NCBI RefSeq assembly: GCF_000444995.1
Contig: NC_022041.1
Location: 780,001-844,000, forward strand
Length of the DNA stretch: 64,000 bases
From: Paracoccus aminophilus JCM 7686
GTDB lineage: Bacteria; Pseudomonadota; Alphaproteobacteria; Rhodobacterales; Rhodobacteraceae
Direction: 5' to 3'
Shown one piece after another: positions 9,257-18,115 of this stretch. A program made the position numbers and the translations under genes. The notes below the pieces were generated by a model. It searched no databases and was not told the origin of the DNA. It saw only the letters and a list, made by a program, of their open reading frames with translations. The stretch's first letter is position 1. The number at the start of each line of letters is the position of its first letter.

Positions 9257-9747
9257 AGCTTTGGCAGATCGGGCCGGAGGCTGCGGCCTCTTGGCGCGAG
9301 ATCCGTCTGGAGGCCCTGCGGCTTGCGCCTCGGGCCTTTGGCTCGCGCTATGAGGATTGGCGGGACGTGCCTTTGTCCTCCTTCAAAAAGCGCCTGAGCG
9401 ACGCCCGCCATTTCGCTGCCGGAGAGGCCGACGGCCGCCCCTTGGCAGTCGGTTGCTGGCAAGAGGGCATGGTGTCCGACGATCCGGCTCAGGGCTGGGT
9501 CATGTCGGTCTATGCCCGCCCCGAGGCACGCGGTCTTGGCTATGCTCAGGCCGTCATGGCGCGGATTGCTGAAGATGCCCGCGCCGCTGGCATGACCTCA
9601 CTCGGCCTGCATGTCGTCACGACGAACCACGCCGCCCTGCGCTTCTACGCCCGGCTGGGCTATGCCGATAGCGGGATCGCGGGCGTGATGAGCAATCTGG
9701 GAGACCCCGAGTTCCGCCTGATGCTCGATCTTGGGCCCCGGATCTAA
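9253..9747 (+). CDS. GNAT family N-acetyltransferase
   Basis: A 164-residue acetyltransferase. The acetyl-CoA loop is VYARPEARGLGYAQAVMARI, matching the R/Q-x-x-G-x-G/A pattern of motif A, and the family end motif HAALRFYARLGYADSG follows. The ATG overlaps the DUF2948 stop by 4 nt, marking the last gene of the murA run. The longer frame upstream is only the DUF2948 coding region read in another frame. The substrate is not predictable. Confidence 0.9.
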   Translation: MKLWQIGPEAAASWREIRLEALRLAPRAFGSRYEDWRDVPLSSFKKRLSDARHFAAGEADGRPLAVGCWQEGMVSDDPAQGWVMSVYARPEARGLGYAQAVMARIAEDARAAGMTSLGLHVVTTNHAALRFYARLGYADSGIAGVMSNLGDPEFRLMLDLGPRI

Positions 9748-9832
9748 GACCTTTCCCCAATCGGCGCGGATCATTGCTTGAGCCAGCGAGACCCAGCCGC
9801 TAGGTAGAGGCTGGTTTTCCGGAGGCCCAGTC

Positions 9833-11143
9833 ATGCCCATCACCCTTTCCACCTCGCAATCCGATTTCGACGCCCGCTTTGAAGAGATGCTCTCTGCCAA
9901 GCGTGAAGATTCGGTTGATGTGAGCGAGGTCGTCGCGAAAATCATCGCGGATGTGGGCGACAGGGGTGATGTGGCGCTGACCGAGTTGACTGCGCGCTTC
10001 GACCGGCTGGAACTGACGCCCGACCGCTTGGCCTTTTCTCCCGAAGAGGTCGATGCCGAGATCGCGAAAGTCTCGCCCGAGGATCGCGCCGCGCTGGTGC
10101 TCGCGGCAGAGCGCATCCGCGCCTATCACGCGCGCCAGATGCCCGAAGACGTCTTCTGGACCGACCCCGATGGCGCGAGTCTCGGCTGGCGCTGGACGCC
10201 GGTCTCGGCGGCCGGTCTCTATGTGCCGGGCGGGCTTGCGAGCTATCCGTCCTCGGTCCTGATGAACGCCATTCCCGCGCGCGTCGCGGGCGTCGAGCGT
10301 CTTGTCGTTTGCGTGCCGACGCCCGATGGCGTGGTCAATCCGCTGGTCCTGCTGGCCTGCCGGATCGCGGGCGTCGATGAAATCTATCGCATCGGCGGCG
10401 CGCAGGCGATTGCCGCGCTGGCTTACGGCACCGACACGATCCGCAAGGTCGACAAGATCACCGGGCCGGGCAATGCCTATGTCGCGGCGGCCAAGCGTCA
10501 GGTCTTTGGTCGGGTCGGGATCGACATGATCGCGGGCCCCTCCGAGGTTTTGGTGATTGCCGAGGGCGATCAGAACCCTGAATGGCTGGCGCTTGATCTG
10601 ATGGCGCAGGCCGAACATGACGCCGATGCGCAGGCGATTCTGGTGACGCCGGATGCCGGGCTTGCTGCGCGGGTCGTGGCCGAGGTCGAGGCGCTTTTGC
10701 CGCGACTGCCGCGCAGCGCCATCGCCGGAGCAAGCTGGCGCGATTACGGCACTGTCATCCTCACGCGCGATCTCGACGAGGCGGCGGCGATCTCGGATCG
10801 GGTGGCGCCCGAACATCTCGAGCTTTGCGTCACCGATCCGCAGGCGCTTTTGCAAAAGGTCCGCCATGCGGGTGCGATTTTCCTCGGCGGCTGGACGCCC
10901 GAGGCGGTCGGCGATTATGTCTCGGGCCCGAATCACGTCCTGCCGACCGCGCGTTCGGCCCGGTTCTCTTCGGGGCTTTCGACGCTCGATTTTCTCAAGC
11001 GCACGACGCTGGCGCAGCTCACGCCGGGCGCTTTGGCGGCCATCGGCCCGGCGGCGGTGCGTCTTGCGACATCAGAAGGGCTTGACGCGCACGGTCTTTC
11101 GGTTTCGGCTCGGCTGCGGACTTTGAACGAGGACGGGAAATGA
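9833..11143 (+). CDS. hisD: Histidinol dehydrogenase HisD
   Basis: HisD carries out the last two oxidations of histidine synthesis, histidinol to histidine, using NAD and a zinc ion. The protein has 436 residues, the normal length. Gln259 and His262 (in QAEHD), Asp361 and His420 correspond to the zinc ligands of the E. coli enzyme, and the NAD-site segment GPGNAYVAAAKRQVFG lies near residue 211. It starts a three-gene operon whose next two genes are each joined with almost no gap. hisZ and hisG lie elsewhere at 34-35.7 kb, so the his genes are scattered. Confidence 0.98.
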   Translation: MPITLSTSQSDFDARFEEMLSAKREDSVDVSEVVAKIIADVGDRGDVALTELTARFDRLELTPDRLAFSPEEVDAEIAKVSPEDRAALVLAAERIRAYHARQMPEDVFWTDPDGASLGWRWTPVSAAGLYVPGGLASYPSSVLMNAIPARVAGVERLVVCVPTPDGVVNPLVLLACRIAGVDEIYRIGGAQAIAALAYGTDTIRKVDKITGPGNAYVAAAKRQVFGRVGIDMIAGPSEVLVIAEGDQNPEWLALDLMAQAEHDADAQAILVTPDAGLAARVVAEVEALLPRLPRSAIAGASWRDYGTVILTRDLDEAAAISDRVAPEHLELCVTDPQALLQKVRHAGAIFLGGWTPEAVGDYVSGPNHVLPTARSARFSSGLSTLDFLKRTTLAQLTPGALAAIGPAAVRLATSEGLDAHGLSVSARLRTLNEDGK

Positions 11144-11637
11144 CCGCGACGGATTTGGCGTCGAGACTAGCGCGGATTGATATCGACGACGGCGGCCTGC
11201 CGCCGCCCACGCCCGAGATGGAGCAAGAGCGCCGCGTCGCGGTGTTCGATCTCTTGGAGGACAACAGTTTCCGGCTGCCCGGCCGGGATGGGCATGAGGT
11301 GCCGATCGGGCCCTATGCGCTGCTTTTGGCCACGCGTGAGGGGCGTCTGGTCTTCGACATTGCCACCGATCCGGGCGTGAAGATTGCGGAATTCCATTTG
11401 TCGCTCGGCCCGTTCCGTCAGACGGTAAAGGATTACTTCCAGATCTGTGCGAGCTATTACGACGCGGTCAAAAAGCTGCCGCCGGCGCAGATCGAGGCGA
11501 TTGATATGGCGCGACGGGGCATTCACAACGAAGGGGCGCGCACATTGCAGGACCGTCTTGACGGCAAGGCGGTGATCGATATCGACACCGCGCGGCGCCT
11601 GTTCACCCTGATCTGCGCGCTGGTCCCGGGCAAGTAA
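11140..11637 (+). CDS. UPF0262 family protein
   Basis: A 165-residue cytoplasmic protein of the UPF0262 family, conserved in alphaproteobacteria. Recognisable stretches are PEMEQERRVAVFDLLEDN, FRLPG, FHLSLGPFRQTVKDYFQIC and the end TARRLFTLICALV. Its ATG overlaps the hisD stop by 4 nt, and the next gene begins directly after its TAA. The three-gene order hisD, UPF0262, phosphatase is typical of Rhodobacterales. Its function is not known. Confidence 0.93.
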   Translation: MTATDLASRLARIDIDDGGLPPPTPEMEQERRVAVFDLLEDNSFRLPGRDGHEVPIGPYALLLATREGRLVFDIATDPGVKIAEFHLSLGPFRQTVKDYFQICASYYDAVKKLPPAQIEAIDMARRGIHNEGARTLQDRLDGKAVIDIDTARRLFTLICALVPGK

Positions 11638-12096
11638 GTGACGCAGCAGATACCACATTCGGTGCTCTTCTGCTGCGATCACAATGCGATTCGCTCGCCG
11701 ATGGCCGAGGGGATGATGAAGAGGTTTTACGGCCGCTCTGCCTATGTGCAGTCTGCGGGTGTGAAAAATGATACGGAAATTGACGGTTTTGCGATTGCCG
11801 TCTGCCAAGAGCTCGGGATCGAGCTGGCACAACATCGCTCGCGGTCGTTCGAGGAAATGCAGGCCTGGGGCGATGATCTTGGCGGTTTCGATCTGGTCGT
11901 GGCGCTGTCTCCGGCAAGCCAAAGGCAAGCGCTTGAACTGACACGGGTTTTTCACCTCGATGTTGAGTATTGGCCAATTATGGACCCGACCGGCCTTGCC
12001 GAAGGGCGCGAGGCGAAATTGCAGGCCTATCGCCAAACCCGCGATCAGATCCGCGACAGGATGATTGCCCGCTTTGGCCCGCCCCGCGACGACTAG
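11638..12096 (+). CDS. Low-molecular-weight phosphotyrosine phosphatase / arsenate-reductase-like protein
   Basis: A 152-residue protein starting with GTG directly after the upstream stop. The phosphate loop C-x5-R is CDHNAIRS (Cys13 to Arg19), preceded by the strand SVLFC, and the general acid is the Asp in MDPTG near residue 119. This is the LMW-PTP/ArsC fold. Family members either dephosphorylate tyrosine residues or reduce arsenate with thiol help. The hisD operon context, with no ars genes near, favours a housekeeping phosphatase. In many relatives infA follows this gene, but here a chemoreceptor does. Confidence 0.88.
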   Translation: MTQQIPHSVLFCCDHNAIRSPMAEGMMKRFYGRSAYVQSAGVKNDTEIDGFAIAVCQELGIELAQHRSRSFEEMQAWGDDLGGFDLVVALSPASQRQALELTRVFHLDVEYWPIMDPTGLAEGREAKLQAYRQTRDQIRDRMIARFGPPRDD

Positions 12097-12215
12097 TCGA
12101 CATCTTGCCGAATTTTATCCATTCGCTATTTGCGGGCGGGAGAAAGTCAGAGGCAGGCTAACGATATCTTATCCTTTCAGTCCTATTCCAACGGGAAACC
12201 GGACAGGAGTTGCCG

Positions 12216-14273
12216 ATGTCGTCTACCACCCATCCCTTCCCAGACCAGGCCTTGTTTGCGGTTGAAAAGGTCCAGGCGGTTCTCGCCTATGATCTTGACG
12301 GCCGCATTGTTGATGTGAACCAGCGTTATCTCGATATTTGCGGCTACCGCCGGGAAGAGTTGGTTGGCCAGCCGCTGATGATGCTGAATGAAAATCAGGA
12401 TTCAGATCGTCTCGCCCCCGAAGATTTCATGTCGGCGCTCTGTCGCGGTGCCGCGCAAAAGACCGAAGCGAAACATGTCGGTCGCGGGGGTGAAAGCTAT
12501 TGGGTCTTTGAAACTCATGTTCCCGTCATGAATGAGGCAGGGCAGCTCGAAAAAGTTGTCATTCTCGCGCTCGATCAGACCAAGTCGAACCATCGTGCGC
12601 AAGAACATGACGCGCTCCAGCGAGCCGTCGATCGCTCGCAGGCGGTGATCGAGTTCAAGCCGAATGGTGAAATCATCACCGCGAATGACAACTTTCTGAA
12701 GACCTTTGGCTATACGCTTGGGGAAATCAAAGGCCGCCATCACAGCATTTTCTGCGATCCGGCCTTTTCCAATAGCATCGAATACCGCCAATTCTGGACC
12801 GATCTCGAAAACGGCTATTTTCAGGCCGGCGAGTTTCACCGGATGGCCAAAGGCGGGCGCGATGTCTGGGTTGTGGCCAGCTACAATCCCGTTGTCGACA
12901 AATGCGGCAATGTCTTGCGCGTCGTCAAATATGCGGCGGATGTGACGGCTCGCAAACGCGCGCTGCTCGACAAGGCGGAGTCGCGTCAGGCAGCAGTCTC
13001 GCGCTCGCAGGCCGTGATCGAATTCAAGCCGACCGGCGAGATCATCACCGCCAACGAGAACTTCCTGACCGCGCTTGGCTATACCCTGCCCGAGATTCAG
13101 GGCCGCCATCACAGCATGTTCTGCGATCCGAGCTACACCCAGACCGCTGAATATCGCCAGTTCTGGATGGAGCTTGAAGGCGGCCGCTATCAGACCGGCG
13201 AATATCGCCGGGTTGCGAAGGGTGGGCGCGATGTCTGGATCGTTGCAAGCTACAACCCGGTGCTCGATGAGCAAGGCAACGTGTCGAGCGTGATCAAATA
13301 TGCCACCGATGTGACGCCGCGCAAACGTGCGGTAAACGAGCTGATTGTCGGTCTCGATAAACTTGCTCATGGCGATCTGACGCCGCGGATCAGCGATGCG
13401 ATCAGCTCCGAGTTCGAATCGGTGCGTGAAAGCTTCAACCTGACGCTCGATTCCTTCACCGAGATGGTCGAAGAAATCCGTAATCAGGCCGAGGCGATGA
13501 ACACCGAAGCCGGTCAGATCGCCCGAGGCGCCGGGGATCTCGCACGGCGCGGCGAAAGCCAGGCGGCGTCACTCGAGGAAACCGCCTCTGCGGTCGAGCA
13601 GATTTCCGGCAACATCGCGATGACGAGCTCGGCCGCCAATGATGCGGATGCCGCGGCCCGTGACGCCCAGCAAGTCGTGCTCAAGGGTGCCGAAGTGGTC
13701 TCTCAGGCGATTGCCGCGATCGAGCGGATTGATGAGCACACCAAACAGATGGGCGAATTCACCCGCGTCATCGAAGGCTTTGCCTTCCAGACCAACCTTT
13801 TGTCGATCAATGCCGCCGTCGAAGCCGCGCGTGCGGGTGAGGTAGGGCGTGGATTTGCTGTTGTCGCAAACGAGGTGCGCAACCTCGCCCAGCAATCGGC
13901 GAAAGCCTCGCAAAGCATTGCCGATCTGATCAACAAAAGCGAAACCGAGGTGAAGGCCGGGGTCAAGCTGGTGCGCGACGCGGGCAGCTCGCTCAATCAG
14001 ATCCGCGAGGCGGTGGCGGGCATGGTCGAGAATATCGCCGGGATCGCACATGCCACCTCGGAGCAGGCAACCGGCGTGCGCGAGGTCTCGCAGGCGCTGT
14101 CGCAGCTTGATAGCGTGAACCAGGCCAACCTCTCGATGTCAGAGCAATATGCCGCTGCAGCCGCCTCGCTATCGTCGCAGGTCGAGGATCTTGGCGCGAT
14201 GATGGATCGCTTTGACACCGGTGCGGAGGCTCCGGCCCCGACGACGCGTCGGTTTTCTCAGAAAATTGCCTGA
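12216..14273 (+). CDS. Soluble methyl-accepting chemotaxis protein with three PAS domains
   Basis: A 685-residue chemoreceptor without any membrane segment, so it should act in the cytoplasm. Three PAS domains lie at about residues 10-130, 135-255 and 258-378. The second and third are near copies, each with GRHHS and FCDP plus the end GGRDVW. A short linker then leads into the helical signalling domain, whose hairpin tip carries FQTNLLSINAAVEAARAGE, the CheA/CheW contact region. No C-terminal CheR-binding pentapeptide is seen. AGGAG lies 6 nt before the ATG at 12216. No che genes are near. PAS sensing of redox or a small cofactor is a family inference. Confidence 0.93.
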   Translation: MSSTTHPFPDQALFAVEKVQAVLAYDLDGRIVDVNQRYLDICGYRREELVGQPLMMLNENQDSDRLAPEDFMSALCRGAAQKTEAKHVGRGGESYWVFETHVPVMNEAGQLEKVVILALDQTKSNHRAQEHDALQRAVDRSQAVIEFKPNGEIITANDNFLKTFGYTLGEIKGRHHSIFCDPAFSNSIEYRQFWTDLENGYFQAGEFHRMAKGGRDVWVVASYNPVVDKCGNVLRVVKYAADVTARKRALLDKAESRQAAVSRSQAVIEFKPTGEIITANENFLTALGYTLPEIQGRHHSMFCDPSYTQTAEYRQFWMELEGGRYQTGEYRRVAKGGRDVWIVASYNPVLDEQGNVSSVIKYATDVTPRKRAVNELIVGLDKLAHGDLTPRISDAISSEFESVRESFNLTLDSFTEMVEEIRNQAEAMNTEAGQIARGAGDLARRGESQAASLEETASAVEQISGNIAMTSSAANDADAAARDAQQVVLKGAEVVSQAIAAIERIDEHTKQMGEFTRVIEGFAFQTNLLSINAAVEAARAGEVGRGFAVVANEVRNLAQQSAKASQSIADLINKSETEVKAGVKLVRDAGSSLNQIREAVAGMVENIAGIAHATSEQATGVREVSQALSQLDSVNQANLSMSEQYAAAAASLSSQVEDLGAMMDRFDTGAEAPAPTTRRFSQKIA
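12633..13370 (+). repeat. Tandem duplication of a PAS module inside the chemoreceptor
   Basis: Two copies of a 369-nt (123-codon) unit lie head to tail, the first from 12633 and the second from 13002. Matching landmarks are the SQAVIEFKP starts, GRHHS, FCDP, EYRQFW and GGRDVW. The copies have drifted at many third positions, so the duplication is not very recent. Confidence 0.85.
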
Positions 14274-14333
14274 GCGCTCAGCTTTGGCGGCGGTCCCGCG
14301 ATCCGTCCAGATCGGCACAGAACTGCAGAGTGT

Positions 14334-14362
14334 AAAAGAGAGGGCGCGGCTTGCGCCCTCTC
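14334..14362 (-). terminator. Rho-independent terminator of edd
   Basis: A perfect 10-bp stem GAGAGGGCGC / GCGCCCTCTC has a 5-nt loop. On the minus strand it is followed by TTTT. It lies between the convergent chemoreceptor and edd genes. Confidence 0.85.
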
Positions 14363-14369
14363 GATCAGA

Positions 14370-16172
14370 TCAAACCACGATCGAGGCGCCGTCCGTGGCA
14401 GGACCGACATGGGCGCGGAATGCCTTGAAAAGCTCCCGCCCCATGCCCTCGGCACTGTCTTCGGTCTCGATAAGAGTAACCGGGCGGGTGTCGAAATCCG
14501 GCTCCAGACAGCTGATCGTGCCGCTATTGGCATCGAGGCGCAGAAGGTCGCCGTCGCGAAGGCGCGCCAAAGGCCCACCATCTGCCGCTTCGGGCGACAT
14601 GTGGATCGCCGCTGGTACTTTTCCGGACGCGCCCGACATGCGGCCGTCGGTAACAAGCGCAACCCGAAGTCCACGATCCTGTAGCACGGCAAGGACAGGG
14701 GTAAGGGCATGCAGTTCAGGCATCCCATTGGCTCGCGGACCCTGACCGCGCACGACTACAATGCAATCCGAGGTGAACTCGCCATTTTTGAAGGCGGCCT
14801 TGACTTCGTCCTGTCGCGAAAAGACCCGGGCGGGCGCCTCGATGACATGGCGATCCGCGGCGACCGCCGAAACCTTGATAACCCCGCGCCCGAGATTGCC
14901 CTGAAGCAGCTTCACGCCGCCGATTGGCGCAAAGGGCGTGCGGGCGGGGCGCAGGATCTTGTCGTTGAGACTGTCCGGCGCGCCTTCGGCCCAGGAGAGA
15001 GTGTCGCCCGACAGGCGAGGCTCTTGCGTATAATGATGAAGGCCGGAGCCGGCGACGGTTTGAACGTCTTCGTGCAGCAGTCCGGCATCGAGCAGACTCG
15101 CAATCATGAAGCCCAATCCGCCTGCGGCGTGGAAGTGGTTCACATCGGCAAGACCATTTGGATAAACCCGCGCCATCAGCGGAACCGCTTCGGAGATGTC
15201 GTGGAAATCTTCGAGCGTCAGGTGAATCCCCGCTGCCCGCGCCATCGCCGGAAGGTGGATCACCAGATTGGTCGAGCCGCCGGTGGCCATCAAACCGACC
15301 AAGCCGTTCACGAAGGCTTTTTCATCCAGCACCTCGCCGACCGGCAGGTAATTGTTGCCAAGCCGCGTCAAAGCGGCGGCGCGCGCTACGGCGGTCACGG
15401 TCAGCGCCTCGCGCAAGGGCGTGTTCGGCGGCACGAAGCTGGAGCCGGGCAGATGCAGGCCCATGAACTCCATCAGCATCTGATTGGTGTTCGCCGTGCC
15501 ATAGAAGGTGCAGGTGCCCGGGGCATGATAGCTCGCCATTTCTGCGGCCATCAGCGCATCGCGCCCGATCTCGCCGGTGGCGAACTGCTGACGAACCTTC
15601 GACTTTTCGTCATTGGGCAGCCCCGAGGGCATCGGCCCCGACGGCAGAAAGACCGAGGGGAGATGCCCGAAAGTCGCGGCGGCAATGATCAGCCCTGGCA
15701 CGATCTTGTCGCAGATCCCAAGGTAGAGCGCCGCGTCAAACGTATCATGCGAAAGCGCGACCCCCGCCGCCAAGGCAATGACATCGCGCGAGAAAAGCGA
15801 AAGCTCCATCCCGGCGCGGCCCTGGGTAACCCCGTCGCACATCGCCGGAACCCCGCCCGCAACCTGCGCCGTTGCCCCGGCCTCATGGGCGGCGCGGCGG
15901 ATCAGCGCGGGGTAGTGCTCATAGGGCTGATGCGCCGAAAGCATGTCATTATAGGCGGTGACAATGCCCAGGTTCGGCTTGCGTGACTGCGCCAGATCAA
16001 GCTTGTCCTCCATCGCGGCATAGGCATGGGCCTGATTGCCGCAGGACAGATGGGCACGACGCGGACCGTCCTCGGCGGCGCGGGCGATCTTGGCCAGATA
16101 GGCGGCGCGTGTGGTGAGCGATCTTTCGCGGATCCGCTCCGTGACGCGGTCAATGGTGGAATCCAAGGGCAT
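14370..16172 (-). CDS. edd: Phosphogluconate dehydratase Edd
   Basis: Edd dehydrates 6-phosphogluconate to KDPG in the Entner-Doudoroff pathway. The 600-residue product matches the family length. Iron-sulfur ligand candidates are Cys112 (MCDGVTQG) and Cys154 (GICDKIVPG); the late motif [14 protein letters not shown] is present. The start at 16172 has an AAGGAAG ribosome-binding site and gives the normal N-terminus [14 protein letters not shown]; longer in-frame starts are unlikely. A LacI-type palindrome lies 34 nt upstream, matching one before zwf. No eda aldolase gene follows, although edd and eda are neighbours in many bacteria. Confidence 0.97.
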   Translation of the reverse strand: MPLDSTIDRVTERIRERSLTTRAAYLAKIARAAEDGPRRAHLSCGNQAHAYAAMEDKLDLAQSRKPNLGIVTAYNDMLSAHQPYEHYPALIRRAAHEAGATAQVAGGVPAMCDGVTQGRAGMELSLFSRDVIALAAGVALSHDTFDAALYLGICDKIVPGLIIAAATFGHLPSVFLPSGPMPSGLPNDEKSKVRQQFATGEIGRDALMAAEMASYHAPGTCTFYGTANTNQMLMEFMGLHLPGSSFVPPNTPLREALTVTAVARAAALTRLGNNYLPVGEVLDEKAFVNGLVGLMATGGSTNLVIHLPAMARAAGIHLTLEDFHDISEAVPLMARVYPNGLADVNHFHAAGGLGFMIASLLDAGLLHEDVQTVAGSGLHHYTQEPRLSGDTLSWAEGAPDSLNDKILRPARTPFAPIGGVKLLQGNLGRGVIKVSAVAADRHVIEAPARVFSRQDEVKAAFKNGEFTSDCIVVVRGQGPRANGMPELHALTPVLAVLQDRGLRVALVTDGRMSGASGKVPAAIHMSPEAADGGPLARLRDGDLLRLDANSGTISCLEPDFDTRPVTLIETEDSAEGMGRELFKAFRAHVGPATDGASIVV

Positions 16173-16205
16173 GGCATTCTTCCTTTCGCTTGGGCCCTCA
16201 TAGCA

Positions 16206-16219
16206 TGTTAGCGGTAACA
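16206..16219. promoter_or_regulatory. Putative LacI-family (CceR-type) operator of edd
   Basis: TGTTAGCGGTAACA is a 14-bp palindrome with 6 of 7 pairs matching. It closely matches TGGTAGCGCTAACA before zwf. A CG-centred palindrome of this kind is typical of LacI-family sites. CceR of Rhodobacter sphaeroides, a LacI-family regulator of central carbon metabolism, is known to control the same genes. Confidence 0.7.
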
Positions 16220-16287
16220 ACGCAACCGGCTGCCCTTGCTGCGACGCGGTCTTCGTGTCACATCTAACGGTCAAATCCGAGGCCAAA

Positions 16288-17484
16288 ATGACTTCTCAAC
16301 TCCCTACCGTCCGCCTGCGTCCGAAAGCCAATGCCCGTGCAATCCGCCACGGTTTCCCTTGGGTTTTCGCCGATGAGCTGGTGACCGACCGCCGCACCCG
16401 CGCCATTGCGCCGGGGGCTTTCGCGCTGCTTGAGGATGAGGAGCGTCGTCCCTTGGGCGTCGTGACCGTCAATCCGAATTCGAAGATCATCGGCCGGATG
16501 ATGGATCAAAATCCCGAGGCAGAGATCGACGGAACCTGGCTGCGCGCCAAGATTGCGCGGGCTCTTGCCCTGCGCGAGCGGCTTTATGACCAACCCTTCT
16601 ACCGCCTCGTCCATGCCGAGGCCGATGGGCTGCCCGGCACGATCATCGACCGTTTCGGCGATGTGGCGGTGATCCAGCCGAATGCGGCTTGGGCGGATCG
16701 GATGATCGCGGATCTGGCCGAGGCTCTGCGTGAGGTCACCGGCGTCTCGACCGTGATCATGAACGGTCAGGGCCGGGTGCGCGGTCTTGAGGGGTTGGAC
16801 GAGCGGACCGAGATTCTGTCGGGCCAGATCGCGGGGCCGGTCGAGGTGCCGATGAATGGCGCGACCTATCTGGCCGATGTGATCGGTGGGCAGAAGACCG
16901 GGCTTTTCTATGACCAGCGCCCGAACCATGCCTTCGCGCAGCGTCTTGCGAAGGGCGCGCGGGTGCTTGACGTCTTTTCCCATGTCGGCGGCTTTGGGCT
17001 GGCGATGCTGGCGGGCGGGGCGCGCAAGGCGACTTGTGTCGATGGCTCGGCGGCGGCTTTGGCCTTGGCCGGGCAGGGGGCAGAGCGCATGGGCATGGCC
17101 GATCGCTTCACTGCGCGGCAGGGCGATGCTTTTGCGGTCCTTGAGGCCTTGGCCGAGGAAGGCGCGGAATTCGACGTGGTGATCTGCGATCCGCCAGCTT
17201 TCGCGCCCTCGAAACCCGCGCTTGAGGCCGGGCTGCGCGCCTATGAGCGGGTGGCGCGGCTTGCGGCGCCTCTGGTGGCGCCGGGCGGTTATCTTGGGCT
17301 GTGCTCGTGTTCCCATGCTGTGGATCTGGCCGCGTTCCGCAACTCCAGCGCGCGCGGCATTGGTCGGGGCGGGCGGCGGATGCAGCTTTTGCACAGCGGG
17401 CAAGCGGGGCCGGACCATCCGACGCTGCCGCAGCTTGCCGAGACCGGCTATCTCAAGGCGCTGTTCTTCCGGCTCGATGGATGA
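16288..17484 (+). CDS. Class I rRNA methyltransferase (RlmI-like)
   Basis: A 398-residue SAM-dependent methyltransferase with an N-terminal PUA-like domain ([22 protein letters not shown]) and a C-terminal Rossmann domain. Motif I is [16 protein letters not shown], and the catalytic region holds DPPAFAPSK and [10 protein letters not shown] with its Cys. This matches 23S rRNA m5C methyltransferases such as RlmI, though the exact target base is not shown. The ATG at 16288 fits the conserved start better than the longer frame. Its stop overlaps the next start. It is divergent from edd, and the palindrome between them could affect both. Confidence 0.88.
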   Translation: MTSQLPTVRLRPKANARAIRHGFPWVFADELVTDRRTRAIAPGAFALLEDEERRPLGVVTVNPNSKIIGRMMDQNPEAEIDGTWLRAKIARALALRERLYDQPFYRLVHAEADGLPGTIIDRFGDVAVIQPNAAWADRMIADLAEALREVTGVSTVIMNGQGRVRGLEGLDERTEILSGQIAGPVEVPMNGATYLADVIGGQKTGLFYDQRPNHAFAQRLAKGARVLDVFSHVGGFGLAMLAGGARKATCVDGSAAALALAGQGAERMGMADRFTARQGDAFAVLEALAEEGAEFDVVICDPPAFAPSKPALEAGLRAYERVARLAAPLVAPGGYLGLCSCSHAVDLAAFRNSSARGIGRGGRRMQLLHSGQAGPDHPTLPQLAETGYLKALFFRLDG

Positions 17485-18065
17485 AGGCCCTGCTCGATGC
17501 CTGCGTGCTCTTCCCGACCATCTTGCGGGAAATCCTGACGGATGTCGCGCAGGCCGGGCTTTACACTCCGCTCTGGTCCGAGCGGATCTTGAGCGAATGG
17601 CTCCATGCCGCTGGACGGTTGGGCGAGGTGCAAGCGGTGATCGCGGGCGGAGAGGCGGCGCTGATGCGCGCGCGCTTTCCGGGCGCGATGATCGCGCCGG
17701 GCGATGAGGCCACGCTTGGCGTGAGCCTGCCCGACGCCGGAGATCTCCATGTCCTGCGCACGGCGGTTGATGGCGAGGCCGATCTGATCGTGACCTTCAA
17801 CCTGCGCGATTTCCCGCGCCGGACCCTCGGTCTTTACGGGATTTCGGCGCTGCATCCTGATGAATTTCTGACGACGCTCGCCAAAAGCCAAGGCGCGGTG
17901 GTTGAGGCTGCAGTCGAGGCCGCCCGTGCCCGCGCGATTGCAGCGGGCGGAGATCTGACGCGCCGCGCGATGCTTGCGCGCTCGGGTCTGCCGCGCTTGA
18001 ATAAATTCCTGACGCAAAACTCTGCCAAGATCGACGAAACGGTGGTAAGTGGACGGCGGGGTTGA
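17481..18065 (+). CDS. PIN domain-containing protein (RSP_2648-like)
   Basis: A 194-residue protein with a PIN-type nuclease fold. The acidic set includes Asp6 in ALLDACVLFP, the Glu of LSEWLH, and LPDAGDLHVLRTAV and FNLRDFP further on. The first 120 residues are the PIN domain and the remainder is a helical tail. It resembles the family named after Rhodobacter RSP_2648. No antitoxin gene lies beside it; it is coupled by an ATGA overlap to the rRNA methyltransferase, so an RNA-processing role is as likely as a toxin role. Its end runs up to the zwf operator. Confidence 0.82.
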   Translation: MKALLDACVLFPTILREILTDVAQAGLYTPLWSERILSEWLHAAGRLGEVQAVIAGGEAALMRARFPGAMIAPGDEATLGVSLPDAGDLHVLRTAVDGEADLIVTFNLRDFPRRTLGLYGISALHPDEFLTTLAKSQGAVVEAAVEAARARAIAAGGDLTRRAMLARSGLPRLNKFLTQNSAKIDETVVSGRRG

Positions 18066-18079
18066 TGGTAGCGCTAACA
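18066..18079. promoter_or_regulatory. Putative LacI-family (CceR-type) operator of zwf-pgl-pgi
   Basis: TGGTAGCGCTAACA has 6 of 7 palindromic pairs and lies 36 nt before the zwf ATG. It shares its half-sites with the site before edd, so one regulator probably controls both parts of the pathway. Confidence 0.7.
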
Positions 18080-18115
18080 AGAGATAGACGCTTCGGGACT
18101 CATCAGGAGGAAGCC

